A stretch of 64,000 nucleotides of DNA from Flabesymbios commensalis. Lineage: Eukaryota; Annelida; Polychaeta; Terebellida; Flabelligeridae. Shown here in pieces: positions 10,834-21,968 of this stretch. The position numbers were made by a program, and so were the translations under genes. The notes below the pieces were generated by a model. The model ran no database searches, was not told the DNA's origin, and worked only from the letters and a program-made list of their open reading frames with translations. How positions within the stretch are numbered: position 1 is the stretch's first letter; each line of letters starts with the position of its first letter. The stretch covers positions 54,575,267 through 54,639,266 of the forward strand of contig OZ024902.1 in the NCBI GenBank assembly GCA_964017125.1, given 5' to 3'.

Positions 10834-12245
10834 ATAGCTCCCACATTGGAGTCTCGATAAACACCCAGATATCCTCATACTTCAGCTTTTTAAAATTATA
10901 TTAATTATTCATATTCTATTACATATATATAGGCCTATGTGTGTTTATTTTAGTCTGTAATCATTGCCATTCTTAATGCTGTGCCCCAAAAATATGGTGC
11001 GCGGACGATCGATTTCGCAATGAATTACTGCGTCATTCTTTGATCAATTATGTTTACATTATTTTATAATGACAGATTTACATCTCATCGGAATAACTCC
11101 TTAACGTGGAGATTTAAACCCCTGTCTTTATGGGTGAATGTATCATTTAAATAGGGCTACCCTAAGATTTTTCATGAAATTATTGGTCTCAGCGTACATT
11201 GAACATACAGCATAGAAAACCACAGTTTTTGATTATGCTGTCCAGCTCTGACGTTGAACCATGCAGTTCAGGTCAAACTCGGACTAATTGGTATAGTATG
11301 GAAAAACACGGTATCAGTGAGTTATATACATTCAGTAAGCATTAGAATTCCTTCACTGTATAATAAACCACTCGCTATGGAAAAACCTGCAGTGATCAAT
11401 GCCAGCTTTGTCAGGAGAACGGGAGCTGAATTCAGTTTGGCATGGACACATCGCCTGATACAGCTAGAATCCCAGATGGGATTCAGAGCATGGATCTCGG
11501 CACGCAGGGAGTCCGGCTGTGCGCCACACGGATCGATCAGCGTGTCAGTGAGTGGGTGGACGCCCAGCCTCGTGTCCCGATACTTAAGTATCAAGTTACA
11601 CGTTTAACACTTGAATGATCGGGGGCTCCGACAAAAATTATCATCTTCTCCAGCGGCTAAAATGCACAGTACTACATGTACATTGTATAATATCTGATTA
11701 TAATGACGGACTACCCGTTCTGTGCTGATTTGTTCAGTGGTGTTTTTCATCCACTTCCATCCACAAAATATATATGTCAACTATTCAAGCTTCAATTGGC
11801 TGTTATCATTTACCTTTCGAGGCACTGAGACAATTTACAATGAAGATATGACATCCATAGAGTGATTGTTTGATTTTACTATAAGACAATTCGGAACTGT
11901 TATTTTACTGTTCCTAATCTATGAAGCCCTCAATGCATGCTGTGCAATGCATGGTGGTCAATAAACCTTTGCCTTTTCGCAGGTGTATTTCATTACCTAT
12001 AACATTGAAACTACTATTTTTTATCCACTTAGCTTTAACAGTTTAAGTAACAAGTACTCAGATCTACAAACAAATCAAACAAATCTTACAACAATAAAAA
12101 GAACGACATCAGTCGTGTGATATAAATATATAAAGCCAAGCGAGCAATATATTATATTAACCTGTTTGAATGTTGGTTCAGACCGCCGCCTCCGGCGCTG
12201 ACCCAACATTAAAACAACGTCTGATGTTTTATGGGATACGCATTA

Positions 12246-12354
12246 CCCAGCAAACACAAGACGTTAAATCAATGTTGGTTTGACGTTGATCCACCGTCTA
12301 CGGCGTTGGACCAACGTTAAACCAACATCGATTCAACATCTTGTGTCTGCCAGG
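12246..12354. repeat. family A foldback (GTTGAATCAA subtype)
   Basis: Copy 2 of 3586-3694, with mirrored arms around CGTCTACGGCG. A decayed relative lies just upstream at about 12168-12238. Confidence 0.88.
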
Positions 12355-12957
12355 TAGGCCTACATCTGAGAGATATCAGCAGCTATAAAAGGTAGAATTC
12401 ATCATGGTGAAATGCTGACAAACTCATACAGATACTAAGTCGAGAAAAGCACCATATTCAATGTGCGTGCATGCCTGTTCAACCTTCACTCGAAATTTTA
12501 AAAGTTGTGATCTCTGATGGCAATAATTCGAAGCCATGATGTGTTCCGGAAACCTGGTAACTGTGATCATATTTGGGAACCACATCTGCCTTCACACCAA
12601 GTACATGTAGACATGGAATGCTATAATGTCAAGTGACGACACCGATCGTGCTCAGTTTCAAAGTCACCCATAGCGATACCGCCTCCACCGTTTTCCCAAT
12701 GTCAGTCTCCTCTCAAATATATGAAATCAAATGTAATTCAAAGATGCTGACATTTTATCACGTTCATTTACACCTGAAACCGTTTTTGTTATCGGTGTTT
12801 AATAATGAAATAAGAAATAATAATGTAACCTCGCCGCTGCTTCCGTGTTGACCAGATACTCAGTGCAGCAGGAAAGCTGGGTAGAATAACGTACGACATT
12901 TACGACATTTACCGCAAAAAACGACTTTTGTCATTGATGTCACGCCCCTCTACAGCC

Positions 12958-13020
12958 CAGCGCTGGCTAGAGGTTGTACCGACGTCAGAGACGTCAACAC
13001 AACCTCTAGCCAGCATTGGG
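12958..13020. repeat. small inverted repeat, family A-like
   Basis: CAGCGCTGGCTAGAGGTTGT faces ACAACCTCTAGCCAGCATTG, around ACGTCAGAGACGT. Confidence 0.65.
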
Positions 13021-13069
13021 CCGCTACCTTTGCTTCGTTTTAATGTCCCACATCAGACCAGCATCACCA

Positions 13070-13173
13070 CCCAGCACAAGACGTCGAATCAACGTTGTTT
13101 TAACGTTGGTCGACCGTCCACGACTCTGGACCAACGTTAAACCAACAATAAATCAACGTCTTGTGTCTGCTGG
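13070..13173. repeat. family A foldback (GTTGAATCAA subtype)
   Basis: Copy 2 of 4382-4490; ends in TGTCTGCTGGA. Confidence 0.85.
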
Positions 13174-13528
13174 ACACCATCACGACATTAAACTACATCT
13201 GTAATGACGTCAATCCGTCTGGGTCTCCAACCCATTCTGTCCAACGAGCGCTGTTCATGGTGCTGACATATCAATAAATTATATTATTTTTTTACTGCAA
13301 CAGTTAATCATAAAATTAATGTGATTATATATTATACGTCACGCTTGAGATATGGCATTTGAAGACGTTATAGTACGAACCACGTGGACAGCTATCAAAT
13401 ACGGTGGAGTGTGGTTGAGTGCTGATCTAAAAAATACGCCATCAGCGAAGAAAAGTCATGACCGAATAACAGCAGCATCAGATGACACTTTTATTGTGAC
13501 TAACAGCTGACCTTGATCATGGGTTCAA

Positions 13529-13765
13529 CCCTTTAACCGCCAAATTATTCAATTTGAATTTTCACCCACTTGAAGTTATGTCTCGCTTACGCGATCCACA
13601 ACTTCAAGTGGGTGAAAATTATTCAGATTTGACAAAATGAGGGTCAACGCTTTTCAAATCTTGTTGTTTGATGTCACATTTTATCTTTAACATATTTAAA
13701 TGTGGTATTTAATGTGCTAATAAAAAATGACAACCCGAATATATGCGGCACCGGCGGTTAAAGGG
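13529..13765 (+). mobile_element. family C TTAA MITE
   Basis: CCCTTTAACCGCC...GGCGGTTAAAGGG followed by TTAA. Internal hairpin CACTTGAAGTTATG...CAACTTCAAGTGGG. It occupies the same flanks as 4845-5083 but is inverted. Confidence 0.88.
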
Positions 13766-14188
13766 TTAATAGTTATCAATAACCTTAATAACAACATTAT
13801 ATTAATCCGGTGCATTGTACAAGTATGCTTAACTATGATTATGGAAACGTTTCCTCTTTATCTTTTGTATTGACTTCAGCTCTATTCGGATATATTTTTT
13901 TCAGTAGCATATTTGGCTACTGACCACCAGGATAGGGTTCAAATTCTGGGTCTGAAGAGTAGTGTCAATGCTGTTTAGTCGGCAGCAGCTGGAAATCGAT
14001 CATGTATTTTATTTGATATGAGTAATCGCGTACATTGTGATATGTAGATATGTGTACCTAACGGCATGTCATTGAAATAGTTTATGCCGGAAACGAACGA
14101 TGATGATATTATATCCAACAATCCCTCAGATACTTTATTATAATTGTACATCAATATTCATACATTTGTCTTACCAGCGCCGATTCAA

Positions 14189-14296
14189 CCCAGCAAACAC
14201 AAAACATTTGTATAATATTTGTACAACCACGGCCCAACGTCTTCGACGTTGGTCCAACATTGTACAAATGTTATACAAAAGTTTTGTGTTTACTGA
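14189..14296. repeat. family A foldback (CATTTGTATAA subtype)
   Basis: Copy 2 of 5874-5982; here the left end is the canonical CCCAGCAAACACAAAAC. Confidence 0.88.
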
Positions 14297-14626
14297 GAAG
14301 AGGTCCGTAGACGTCGGCTCACCATTGAATCATTGTTGGGAGATCATCTACTTCCTGCACGGTATATCATGTCTGGATACACGTCATGTGGTATGATGTA
14401 TGAGTCCTGAAGGTCAATCCCCCACAATACATGATATATGTACTTTAGTCCATCTTATATCATCATCCACCATGATATCATCGTCCATCATCCGTACCTG
14501 AATATCGTTAATGTAGAATTTGTCTATTTAATTTTTCCATTTTACTCGTTTTTTGTTGTTATGACTCCCCCATACTACATGTTTTTGCTTCTGTCGCGTG
14601 CATATTTAACCTACTTCACACTGTGT

Positions 14627-14838
14627 CAGGAACTACCTGTCTATTTGTCTTCAAATTTTTCACACAACACCTCTTGGGGGGTATTGATGTGCACTTTGGC
14701 GTAACTGTACTTTTGGTTCAGCACTATGGCCTATTTAGTTGTTTTAACAAACATTCCCGAACCATATATCAGGAACTGCTCGTCAGATTGTCTTCAGTTT
14801 TTGCACACAACACCTCTAGGGGGTCTATAGATGTCTAT
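14627..14838 (+). repeat. two units of a 142 bp local repeat
   Basis: TCAGGAACT...TTGTCTTCA...CACAACACCTCT occurs at 14627 and again at 14769. The same unit appears once at the end of copy 1 (6310). Confidence 0.6.
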
Positions 14839-14839
14839 A

Positions 14840-15865
14840 TATATATAATATTGTGTATCAGGCCAAGTCCTGACTTTTTTTGTTTAGTTTGGCGATGATC
14901 CGGATAACGTTCAGGATCTAGATCCAATTCACATTCACTGAGGCCGCGGAGGTTTTTAGTCTCTGACACATTGTATTTGTTTAGAATAAACATAAATTGG
15001 AGTGTTTCTTCTCTTCGGGTTAATTGTCTTACACAATTATTATCATATGCACGGCTGAACATTATAAAGACTGTGTATTTTTTGGCGTCTAATATTAGGC
15101 CTATAGTAATCCAAGACACCGAAACCAGATGTACCCTGGTGTCTGTAGACTATGGTTGATCATTATCAATCGTTGTGGAACGCTTCCCATGGTGCTCATG
15201 GGTTCCACTTTTGACTTGCAACATGGATAATTATAGCGAAATCCAATTCCGGATGGACCGGATTTTATGTTAAATTAGGCCTGAAGGACTTTTTCGAAAA
15301 TAATAGATCAATTATCTAAGACAGAGTCCCGACTTATTCACGGTATTGCAACAAAGTACAGAAAGCGACATAAGACAACATTCACTCTCCCGCACTACAC
15401 GTCTGGCACTCTGACATCAGGTGACCTATTGCACAGTATGACCAAGGATGTTATATAACATCTTTGGTGAGACTCTTTACACATCCCTGATGTCAGAGAT
15501 CCAGAGATGCAGTGACGGCAGTCCGAGCAAATCCACGATACCGTCTAGCGCTAGCGCAATGTTTGACCAACGCTCCATGCCAGCGTCTGCCCGACATAAT
15601 TTGGGATGGTTGTCCACATAATACACCCCGTGTGACTGGGATGTATGTGGCGGTGAACCGGACCCGGTCGAGGATACTGATACGCGTAGCATCCGGCGCT
15701 GTTACACCCCGGATACAGCCCTGTAATCACACCGGGATACGGTAGGATCGCAATCCTCGTTCGTCAGGCTCAAGCACACCCCTTTAGCGCAGAAGCAGGG
15801 ATTTCGGTTTATTTTGGTGGGGGAACATTAGCTTAAAATTTACATTCTCTCTGAAAGAATTTGCC
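14840..15865. other. no gene seen
   Basis: Mixed sequence. The part at 15550-15610 has family A words (TTTGACCAACGCTCCATGCC) but no second arm. Nothing else was recognised. Confidence 0.4.
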
Positions 15866-16062
15866 GAGAATAAATGAATGAAAGAATGAATGTATGAATA
15901 AAAGAATGCATGGGGTTTTAGGCCACCTTTGTGCACGTATAGGCTAAACTGGATCAGGATAACCTCATGAGAATTGTGAGATGATTGAATGACACTGCCC
16001 TCCAGACACGCGATTTGAAATTCGAGCCCTGGTGGTCTGAGGCCGAGCACGCTACCTTTCGG
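15866..16062 (-). mobile_element. tRNA-derived SINE, second head and tail only
   Basis: On the minus strand: GGTAGCGTGCTCGGCCTCAG (A-box region), GGGCTCGAATTTC (B-box region), TCTGGAGGGCAGTGTCAT body, then an imperfect CATT-rich tail (plus strand AATGAATGAAAGAATG). The first head seen in 24849-25212 is missing. Confidence 0.7.
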
Positions 16063-16309
16063 TCCAGTGTGAAAAAGCTGTGCTATCAAATCTCAAATGA
16101 ACAGATAATAAATCAAAGGGATATATTAAATATAGGTTGATAAAAAAGAAAGGTTTTAATGTGCTGGTGCTCGTTTTAAACATGTTAAAACGATATTTGT
16201 GCGATATTTGATTGATAGCCAACGCAGTGATCTAAAACAAATCTGCTAAAACGAGAAGCCTCACAGACTACCCGTGCCACACAATTTTTTACACGTTGGT
16301 ACTTCTCTA

Positions 16310-16396
16310 CCCAGCAAACACGACCCATCTACCCAATGTTTGACCAATGTTGGTGGGCCAAAATTGGTCAAACATTGGGTAGATGGGTCGTGTTTA
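16310..16396. repeat. family A foldback with unusual arms
   Basis: CACGACCCATCTACCCAATG and TTGGTCAAACATTGGGTAGA make a long stem. The arm sequence differs from other subtypes yet pairs closely within the copy. Confidence 0.85.
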
Positions 16397-16478
16397 AACA
16401 CGAAACCTCTACCCACTGTTGGGTAAACGGCGAGCCAACATCAACCCAACGTGGGGTGGAGGTCTCGTGTTTGCTGAG
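16397..16478. repeat. family A foldback, directly abutting the previous one
   Basis: AACACGAAACCTCTACCCA...GGAGGTCTCGTGTTTGCTGAG. It shares the GTGTTTAAACAC junction with its neighbour, as if one were inserted at the end of the other. Confidence 0.75.
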
Positions 16479-16618
16479 TATGTCGCTGCCTGGAAGGTTG
16501 CAAAAAGGAACTGTCAGGCCAAGAAAGAAAATATGTGGCCAGAGATTCAAAAATGTACATGGGAACGGATGCGAATCTTTGGCCATTTAACAGACATTGG
16601 GTGGGTGTCGGCCCGCAG

Positions 16619-16727
16619 CCCAGCAAACGCCAGGCATTGAACTAGTGCTGGTTTTATGCTGGGCCAGCGTCGCAGACGGTGGGCCTGAATTGGACCAGCA
16701 TTGGGTCAACTGCTCGTGTTTGCTGGG
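16619..16727. repeat. family A foldback (GCTGGGCCAGC subtype)
   Basis: CCCAGCAAACGCCAGGC...GTGTTTGCTGGG around GCGTCGCAGACGG. It is the first part of a tandem duplication repeated at 17671. Confidence 0.88.
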
Positions 16728-17100
16728 AGTGCTGACAGGCCACAATTGTGTTTTGCACATCACCGGTTGTGAAGATATATAAAACTGTTGCCCAACTGAT
16801 TGAGCCTAAAGACGATTTAGTTACTGTAGATCATCTTCCCGGCAGCAAGTCTTGACGCAGCAAGGCCTGAGGAGTAGCAAACCTTGCAAGGGAAGATGCT
16901 TTAGATACAAAAAAACGGCCACATCAACATACATAGTCTCTACTGTAAACAGGAGCCATTTAGTAACATTAATTACAAAACTTGAAAAACAATTGACACT
17001 ACATCTATTAGCTATCAACCTTTATGGTTACGCTGCTGGAGGGGAGACATAACCAGTTTTTTTTTACAAAAAAACTAGATTCTTCTAGTTATGTGTGATT
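16619..17100 (+). repeat. local tandem duplication, unit 1
   Basis: A family A element plus flank (TACATAGTCTCTACTGTA...GGTTACGCTGCTGGAGGGGA) recurs at 17671-17985. Unit 1 holds about 155 extra bases, including a stem ATCTTCCC...GGGAAGAT (about 16828-16895). Confidence 0.75.
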
Positions 17101-17114
17101 TATTATGTCTCCCC
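17041..17114. repeat. short inverted repeat
   Basis: GGGGAGACATAA at 17041-17052 faces TTATGTCTCCCC at 17103-17114, with an inner AACTAGATTCTTCTAGTT stem. Confidence 0.7.
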
Positions 17115-17221
17115 TCTCACAGGGAGGTGGGGACATGCTGGTTTACCCTTGTCCGCTCTGTCTGTCTCTATGCTGTGAGTCTCCCATTCATTTCTCTCCA
17201 CCGCTTTGTATCGTGCAGGCG

Positions 17222-17325
17222 GTCAAACACGAGACGTTGACCCAATGCTGGGCTAAATTTGGCACACCGTCTACGACGCTGACCCACCATTAGCCCAGTA
17301 TTGGGTTACTGTGTTGTATTTCGCG
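17222..17325. repeat. family A foldback, partly decayed
   Basis: AAACACGAGACGTTGACCCA with mirror around CCGTCTACGACG. Two weaker remnants follow, at about 17325-17395 and 17455-17510. Confidence 0.65.
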
Positions 17326-17558
17326 CAACGCTGAATGTGGGACAGCGTCACAGACGGCGGGCCAACATAAACCCAGCTTTGGTTCAAAGCATTGTGACCG
17401 TACCGCCAGCATGCAGATACCCCAGCATGAAGTAATGACTAGGACTGAATGCATACTGGCCAGCACCGGCGACGCTGGCCCAACAATTAACAGACTTTGG
17501 GTCGGTGACTGCTTGTAATCGCCGCCAGCATTATTAAGCAGTAGACCTGCTGCTCTTC

Positions 17559-17660
17559 CCAGCAAACATAAAACATTTGTGTAACATTTGTACAATGGCG
17601 GCCCAAGTCTTCGATGCTGGCCCAACATTGTACAAATGCTACACATATGTGTTTACTGGG
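17559..17660. repeat. family A foldback (CATTTGTATAA subtype)
   Basis: CCCAGCAAACATAAAACATT...TGTGTTTACTGGG. Confidence 0.88.
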
Positions 17661-17670
17661 TTAAACGCAG

Positions 17671-17777
17671 CCCAGCAAACACGAGGCGTTGAACCAGTGC
17701 TGGTTTGATGCTGGGCCAGCGTCGCAAACGGTGGGCCAGCATTGGACCAGCATTTGGTCAACGTCGTGTTTGCTGGG
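17671..17777. repeat. family A foldback (GCTGGGCCAGC subtype)
   Basis: CCCAGCAAACACGAGGCG...GTGTTTGCTGGG. It begins unit 2 (17671-17985) of the duplication described at 16619. Confidence 0.88.
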
Positions 17778-17989
17778 AGTGTTGACAAATGTTTCGCACC
17801 AAAACGGAATGAAAAATTCCGCTTAATACATAGTCTCTACTGTCCACAGGAGCCATTTAATAACATTAATTACGCAAAAGCCATTGAAACTACATCTATT
17901 AGCTACCAACCTTTATGGTTATGCTGCTGGAGGGGAGACATCTCCAGTTTTTTGTTCACAAAAAACTAGACCCTCCTAGTTTCAGTAGA

Positions 17990-19930
17990 TTTTCTATGGG
18001 TGGTTTATTCAGCTTTAGTGGGTTCAGGTGTTGACTTGATTCATAACACGTAACATGGACGTATCAGGCTGGAATCCCTGCTGGCACATTGTATGGTTAT
18101 CGTGGCTGTGCATATAATCCTCCAAACGTTGCAAAAGTGTACAGACATGATGATGGTGCACTATGAAGAATATTTCTCACAAGGAATACGAATTCATGTA
18201 AAGACACCTTCAATCATATGCTACAGATTACATTACATTCAAACTTAATTCATATTTTTTTATGTAGGCTTTTAGAAAGGATTACATCGCTATGGTAATA
18301 ATATCAACGTCATCAATAATTGTCACAATCACGCCAAGATGACCAAAATGAGGTGGCCCAGCATTAAAACAGCATTGGATGAATCCTCGTCTTTGCTGGT
18401 GTTGTGATAAGTAGCTGAGCTAGTTATTAGCTGGAGCTCGTCGAGCTACGAGGCTGACATGATGGTCAAGGTCAGCCGAAAGAACAGAGCCCAAGGACTT
18501 AACCTAGATCTCAGATATACTATTGGTTAAGTTCGCGATCTAAACCAATCATATCTCTGAGCACCAGATTAAGCTCTTCCCAATCAACACGTCTGCGACG
18601 CTCAGGTCCAAAATTAAAGCATTATTGGTTCAATTTATCGTGTTTAGGCTCTTTGGGAATACCAACTCCTGTGAGCTTTCAGAACTAGCAAGGATAATAG
18701 AACCCCCTATAACTAATAACTGTAAACCCCATCATAAGAGAAATTCAATAAAGCGTCTAAAGCCGAAAACAAATCACGCGCCATTTAGTAGTTTGCACAT
18801 GTACGTTATAGTCACACGTTTATTATATTTTTTTTTCACCTAAAACATTACAGATGAGATTACTGACCCAGCACGTGGGTGTTGACACAAAGATCGAATT
18901 TTATGTGCGATAAAATTCAATATATATAGTACGATTTCGATAGCCGCGGCCATCTTGGCGGCCACATTGAATTTTGAGCAGGTTCCGATGACTCAATGAC
19001 TTGTCTTCTTATCATATATGAAGCAGCATATTATCATCTTTGACATATCTGCCAATTTTCAGAATTGTAGAGCAAAATGAACGATTCTGCTGAAATTTAA
19101 CAGTTAACAGCTCAACTATATAGGCTGAATATGGTATCGCCTTTTTCAGTGTTCGTGGAGACGGGCTGCATAAAAAACAGGTCTAACATTGCATGTGATA
19201 TTATTGTTTTCGGATGACGTATTGTACGTCTATGTACGTGCTCATATGAACAGAAGATATATTGTTGGCAGTCTAGTGTAAGACAGTTCATATCACGAAT
19301 CCTCATGGACTGTGTGTTTTCTCTGCATATAGTCCAACCCCCATCTTTACAAACAGTCAGTTCTGTTCGAGCACTTGAAGAGCTCAGACGCATCATACCA
19401 GGTGTTAAGTTATGTAAACGGGTAATTTAAACATGATATATGTATTCCATATACGTACATGGTACAACTGTTGGTACAGTTGGCTGACAACCTTATATCT
19501 TGTCTGTTCAGCTTGAACGAAGTGACGTTGTTGACTGATGAATATTATTGTTAGCACCAGCTACAGTACAGCTTATAAGTCGAGCGGTAAAGTCCCGACT
19601 TCCTCGCACTCGGGACATATCGGGACAATGGGTCGACAAGGCAAATGGTCGAATGGGGCGACAAAACATGGTCAGATACTGTTCCGATCAATGTCCCGAT
19701 TGGTTTCCAATGTGCATAGGGATTGAGCGGAGCCTAAGGCCTAAATCTTGTCGGTATGTCGGGAAATGTCACGAGTAGTCCGTTTAAACATGAGTATTGT
19801 GTCGGGGCTGGAAAACTAATCGGGTCATAATCTTGTTAAGTCAGTCGGTATGTGGCCCGAATTTGAACGTTCCAAATGATCTTGAATGCTGTATTTACAT
19901 CCTGAAGATCTGCGAACCTGTGATTTGTGA
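17990..19930. other. intergenic, weak repeat remnants only
   Basis: Family A remnants at about 18353-18410 and 18575-18650; a small inverted repeat at 18505-18570 (CTCAGATAT...ATATCTCTGAG). The part from 19590 to 19860 repeats words such as TCCCGA, TCGGGAC and GTCGGTATGT. No reading frame was recognised. Confidence 0.4.
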
Positions 19931-19934
19931 ATAT

Positions 19935-20270
19935 ATAGATGAATAAATGGAGCTTTAGACTACCTTTGTACATAATAGGCCTACATGCTAAACTTGGCCA
20001 AGAAACCCCCAGAAGTTTGTGAGGTGCAGCAGATTACACTGCCCTCCAGACATATTATTCGAGATTTGGGTATTGACGGTCTGAGGCTGAGCACGCTACG
20101 TCTCGGTCACAGAGGCTGCCCACAACACTGACTCCTCTCGAGTATGCAGGGAAGAAACATTTTTGGTTCTTTGCAGCCTGAATACCAGAGCGGGGGGTGA
20201 GCCCGCGAACTCCTGCGTGACAGGCACTGTGCGCGACCACTACATCAGTATCCCCGCCTTAATACCCAGT
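19935..20270 (-). mobile_element. two-headed tRNA-derived SINE
   Basis: Both heads are present on the minus strand: the first near 20270-20165 (GTAGTGGTCGCGCACAGTGC, then CGCGGGCTCACCCC), the second near 20130-20045 (TGTGACCGAGACGTAGCGTG and CTCGAATAATATG). It is more decayed than 24849-25212 and the tail is a faint AT-rich repeat. Confidence 0.7.
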
Positions 20271-20405
20271 GACCACACAAATGTGTATCTCCGCGATCGA
20301 AAAAAATATGCCAAATAAAAAAATGCCACGGTAATAATATTGAGCGAATTCCTATTTTGTCAGTGGATGTTAATGATATCTCCTTTGAACATAGTACATA
20401 CAGTA

Positions 20406-20438
20406 GGGGGTGAGTGGGGGTGGGGGGGGGGGGGGGGG
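20406..20438 (+). repeat. G tract with quadruplex potential
   Basis: Two runs of five G and then a run of 17 G, separated by TGAGT and T. It could form a G-quadruplex in the plus strand. The length of such a run is also prone to assembly error. Confidence 0.7.
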
Positions 20439-20625
20439 TCAATACTTTACAGCGTGGGCTGACATTCCACTCACTCCACAGTATTGAACGATTTTATGGA
20501 TCGATCGGCGATACACAAGCTGATGTAGGATGAATAAATTGGCTAACGCTGTTTCAATAACGATCTTCTGTCAGAAATCGATGTAATATTGAGCCAATGT
20601 ATAGATTATCTGTAACGTAAGTTAT

Positions 20626-20701
20626 CGTCCTCTTGGATAGGAAAGGGTGTATCTGCCACTTTGTAAAGTGGCAGATACACCCTTTCGTATCCAAGGGGAC
20701 G
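20626..20701. repeat. 75 bp hairpin family H, copy 1
   Basis: GGGTGTATCTGCCACTTT pairs with AAAGTGGCAGATACACCC, extended by GAAA/TTTC and by CGTCC/GGACG outer ends. Near-identical copies are at 21562 and 29937. Confidence 0.9.
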
Positions 20702-20704
20702 TAC

Positions 20705-21155
20705 AGGGGGCCTACTACTGTGCAAAGGCGAGCAGCAGTATCGGGACAGGAGGATTCTGAAATCCGGATAATTATGCCCTATACTCTTTTTCTATCAATG
20801 ATCCCTACGGCTGTGATTGGCGCTATAGTACCTAGAAAGTCATGCTGTGATAAGGCTGCTTATCCATTGAGCGCGTTTGGATGCGCGACGCGTTGCGTTG
20901 CGACGTCCGCGCGGCAGAATTAAAAATCGACCACAGACATTAACAATGTGACCTTTGAATACACGCGATTGGCCGCACATGTAGCGATTTCTGCGTTGAT
21001 CCACCGCGCGCGCGCGTTTATCTCTCCATTTGTCATTTCATATTAAATATAATATATATATTATATATACAAAATCTCTCCATATGTCATTTTATTTTAA
21101 ATATAATATATATATTAAATATAAAACAAAATCCTGGGAAGTTTTCCGTCATGTC
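20705..21155. other. CG-rich patch and AT-rich tandem repeat
   Basis: 20870-21016 is unusually rich in CG, ending in a (CG)6 run at 21005-21016. From 21026 to 21130 two diverged units of about 52 bases, each with ATTAAATATAATATATATA or a close variant, lie in tandem. No gene was recognised. Confidence 0.5.
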
Positions 21156-21161
21156 TGGCAG

Positions 21162-21270
21162 CTCAGCAAATATGAAACATTGACCCAATGCTGGTTTAAT
21201 GCTGGACAAGCGTCTGCGACGCTGACCGAACAATAAATCATAATTGTCTCAACGTCTCATATTTGCTGGG
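21162..21270. repeat. family A foldback
   Basis: CTCAGCAAATATGAAACATT...CGTCTCATATTTGCTGGG around GCGTCTGCGACGC. The left and right outer words changed together (ATATGA and TCATAT). Confidence 0.85.
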
Positions 21271-21561
21271 CTGTTGTGACTCTGAGAAAGCTAGATTGCA
21301 GTGTATATGTACAATATGTATCATTCATATATGCCCAATCATATACCCTATATATAGTTAGACAGTCTTGTTTCTGGTTTATTAACCGGTGATATAATCA
21401 TACTTTAGTAATTCAATGTACAGTAGGCCTAATCATACGCTCAAGGGATACAACCACCAAGGACAGGCCAGAACCAGATCACAACATCCGCGGGCGATCG
21501 CGGGCGATCGGCCATTCAATCGCGTCAATGAAAAGGCAGTGATTGTAGAACAGAGATGCGA

Positions 21562-21635
21562 CGTCCGCGAATATGAAAAGGTGTATCTGCCACTTCGCGA
21601 AGTGGCAGATACACCCTTTCATATCCAAGAGGACG
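21562..21635. repeat. 75 bp hairpin family H, copy 2
   Basis: Same stem as 20626-20701. The loop is CTTCGCGAAG instead of CTTTGTAAAG, so both sides of the stem top changed together. Confidence 0.9.
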
Positions 21636-21968
21636 ACTTGCTTCGACAGTAAAACAAACGGCAGACAGTGAGAGGACTTCAGTTGGCAGTGACCGCTATA
21701 AAATACGTACGTGTCCCACGATCTGGAGCAGGGACCACCTGAGCCCTAATCTGTATCCAGGGTGTACGGGATGGTCTATGTGGGTGGGCGTGCGTGGGTG
21801 GCAGACTTTGTAGCAGTACGAACGACATAAACAGCTTACGTGGGTACCAAACATAGAACCAACGTAAATAGAAGCCTATTGTCTAATCGTTTTGTACCGG
21901 CGATGATTATCTGTGCCTGACATACAGGTTCAAACACATCTCCTATTTGATTATGTTTATCTTCTCTA

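Larger units (their letters stand above)
8817..14765 (+). repeat. segmental duplication, copy 2
   Basis: Second copy of the unit at 1-6450. Many stretches of 50-100 bases are identical and others carry scattered substitutions and small indels, so the duplication is not recent. Its true left end may lie before 8817, since the matching part of copy 1 would be off the window. It ends near 14765. Confidence 0.92.
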
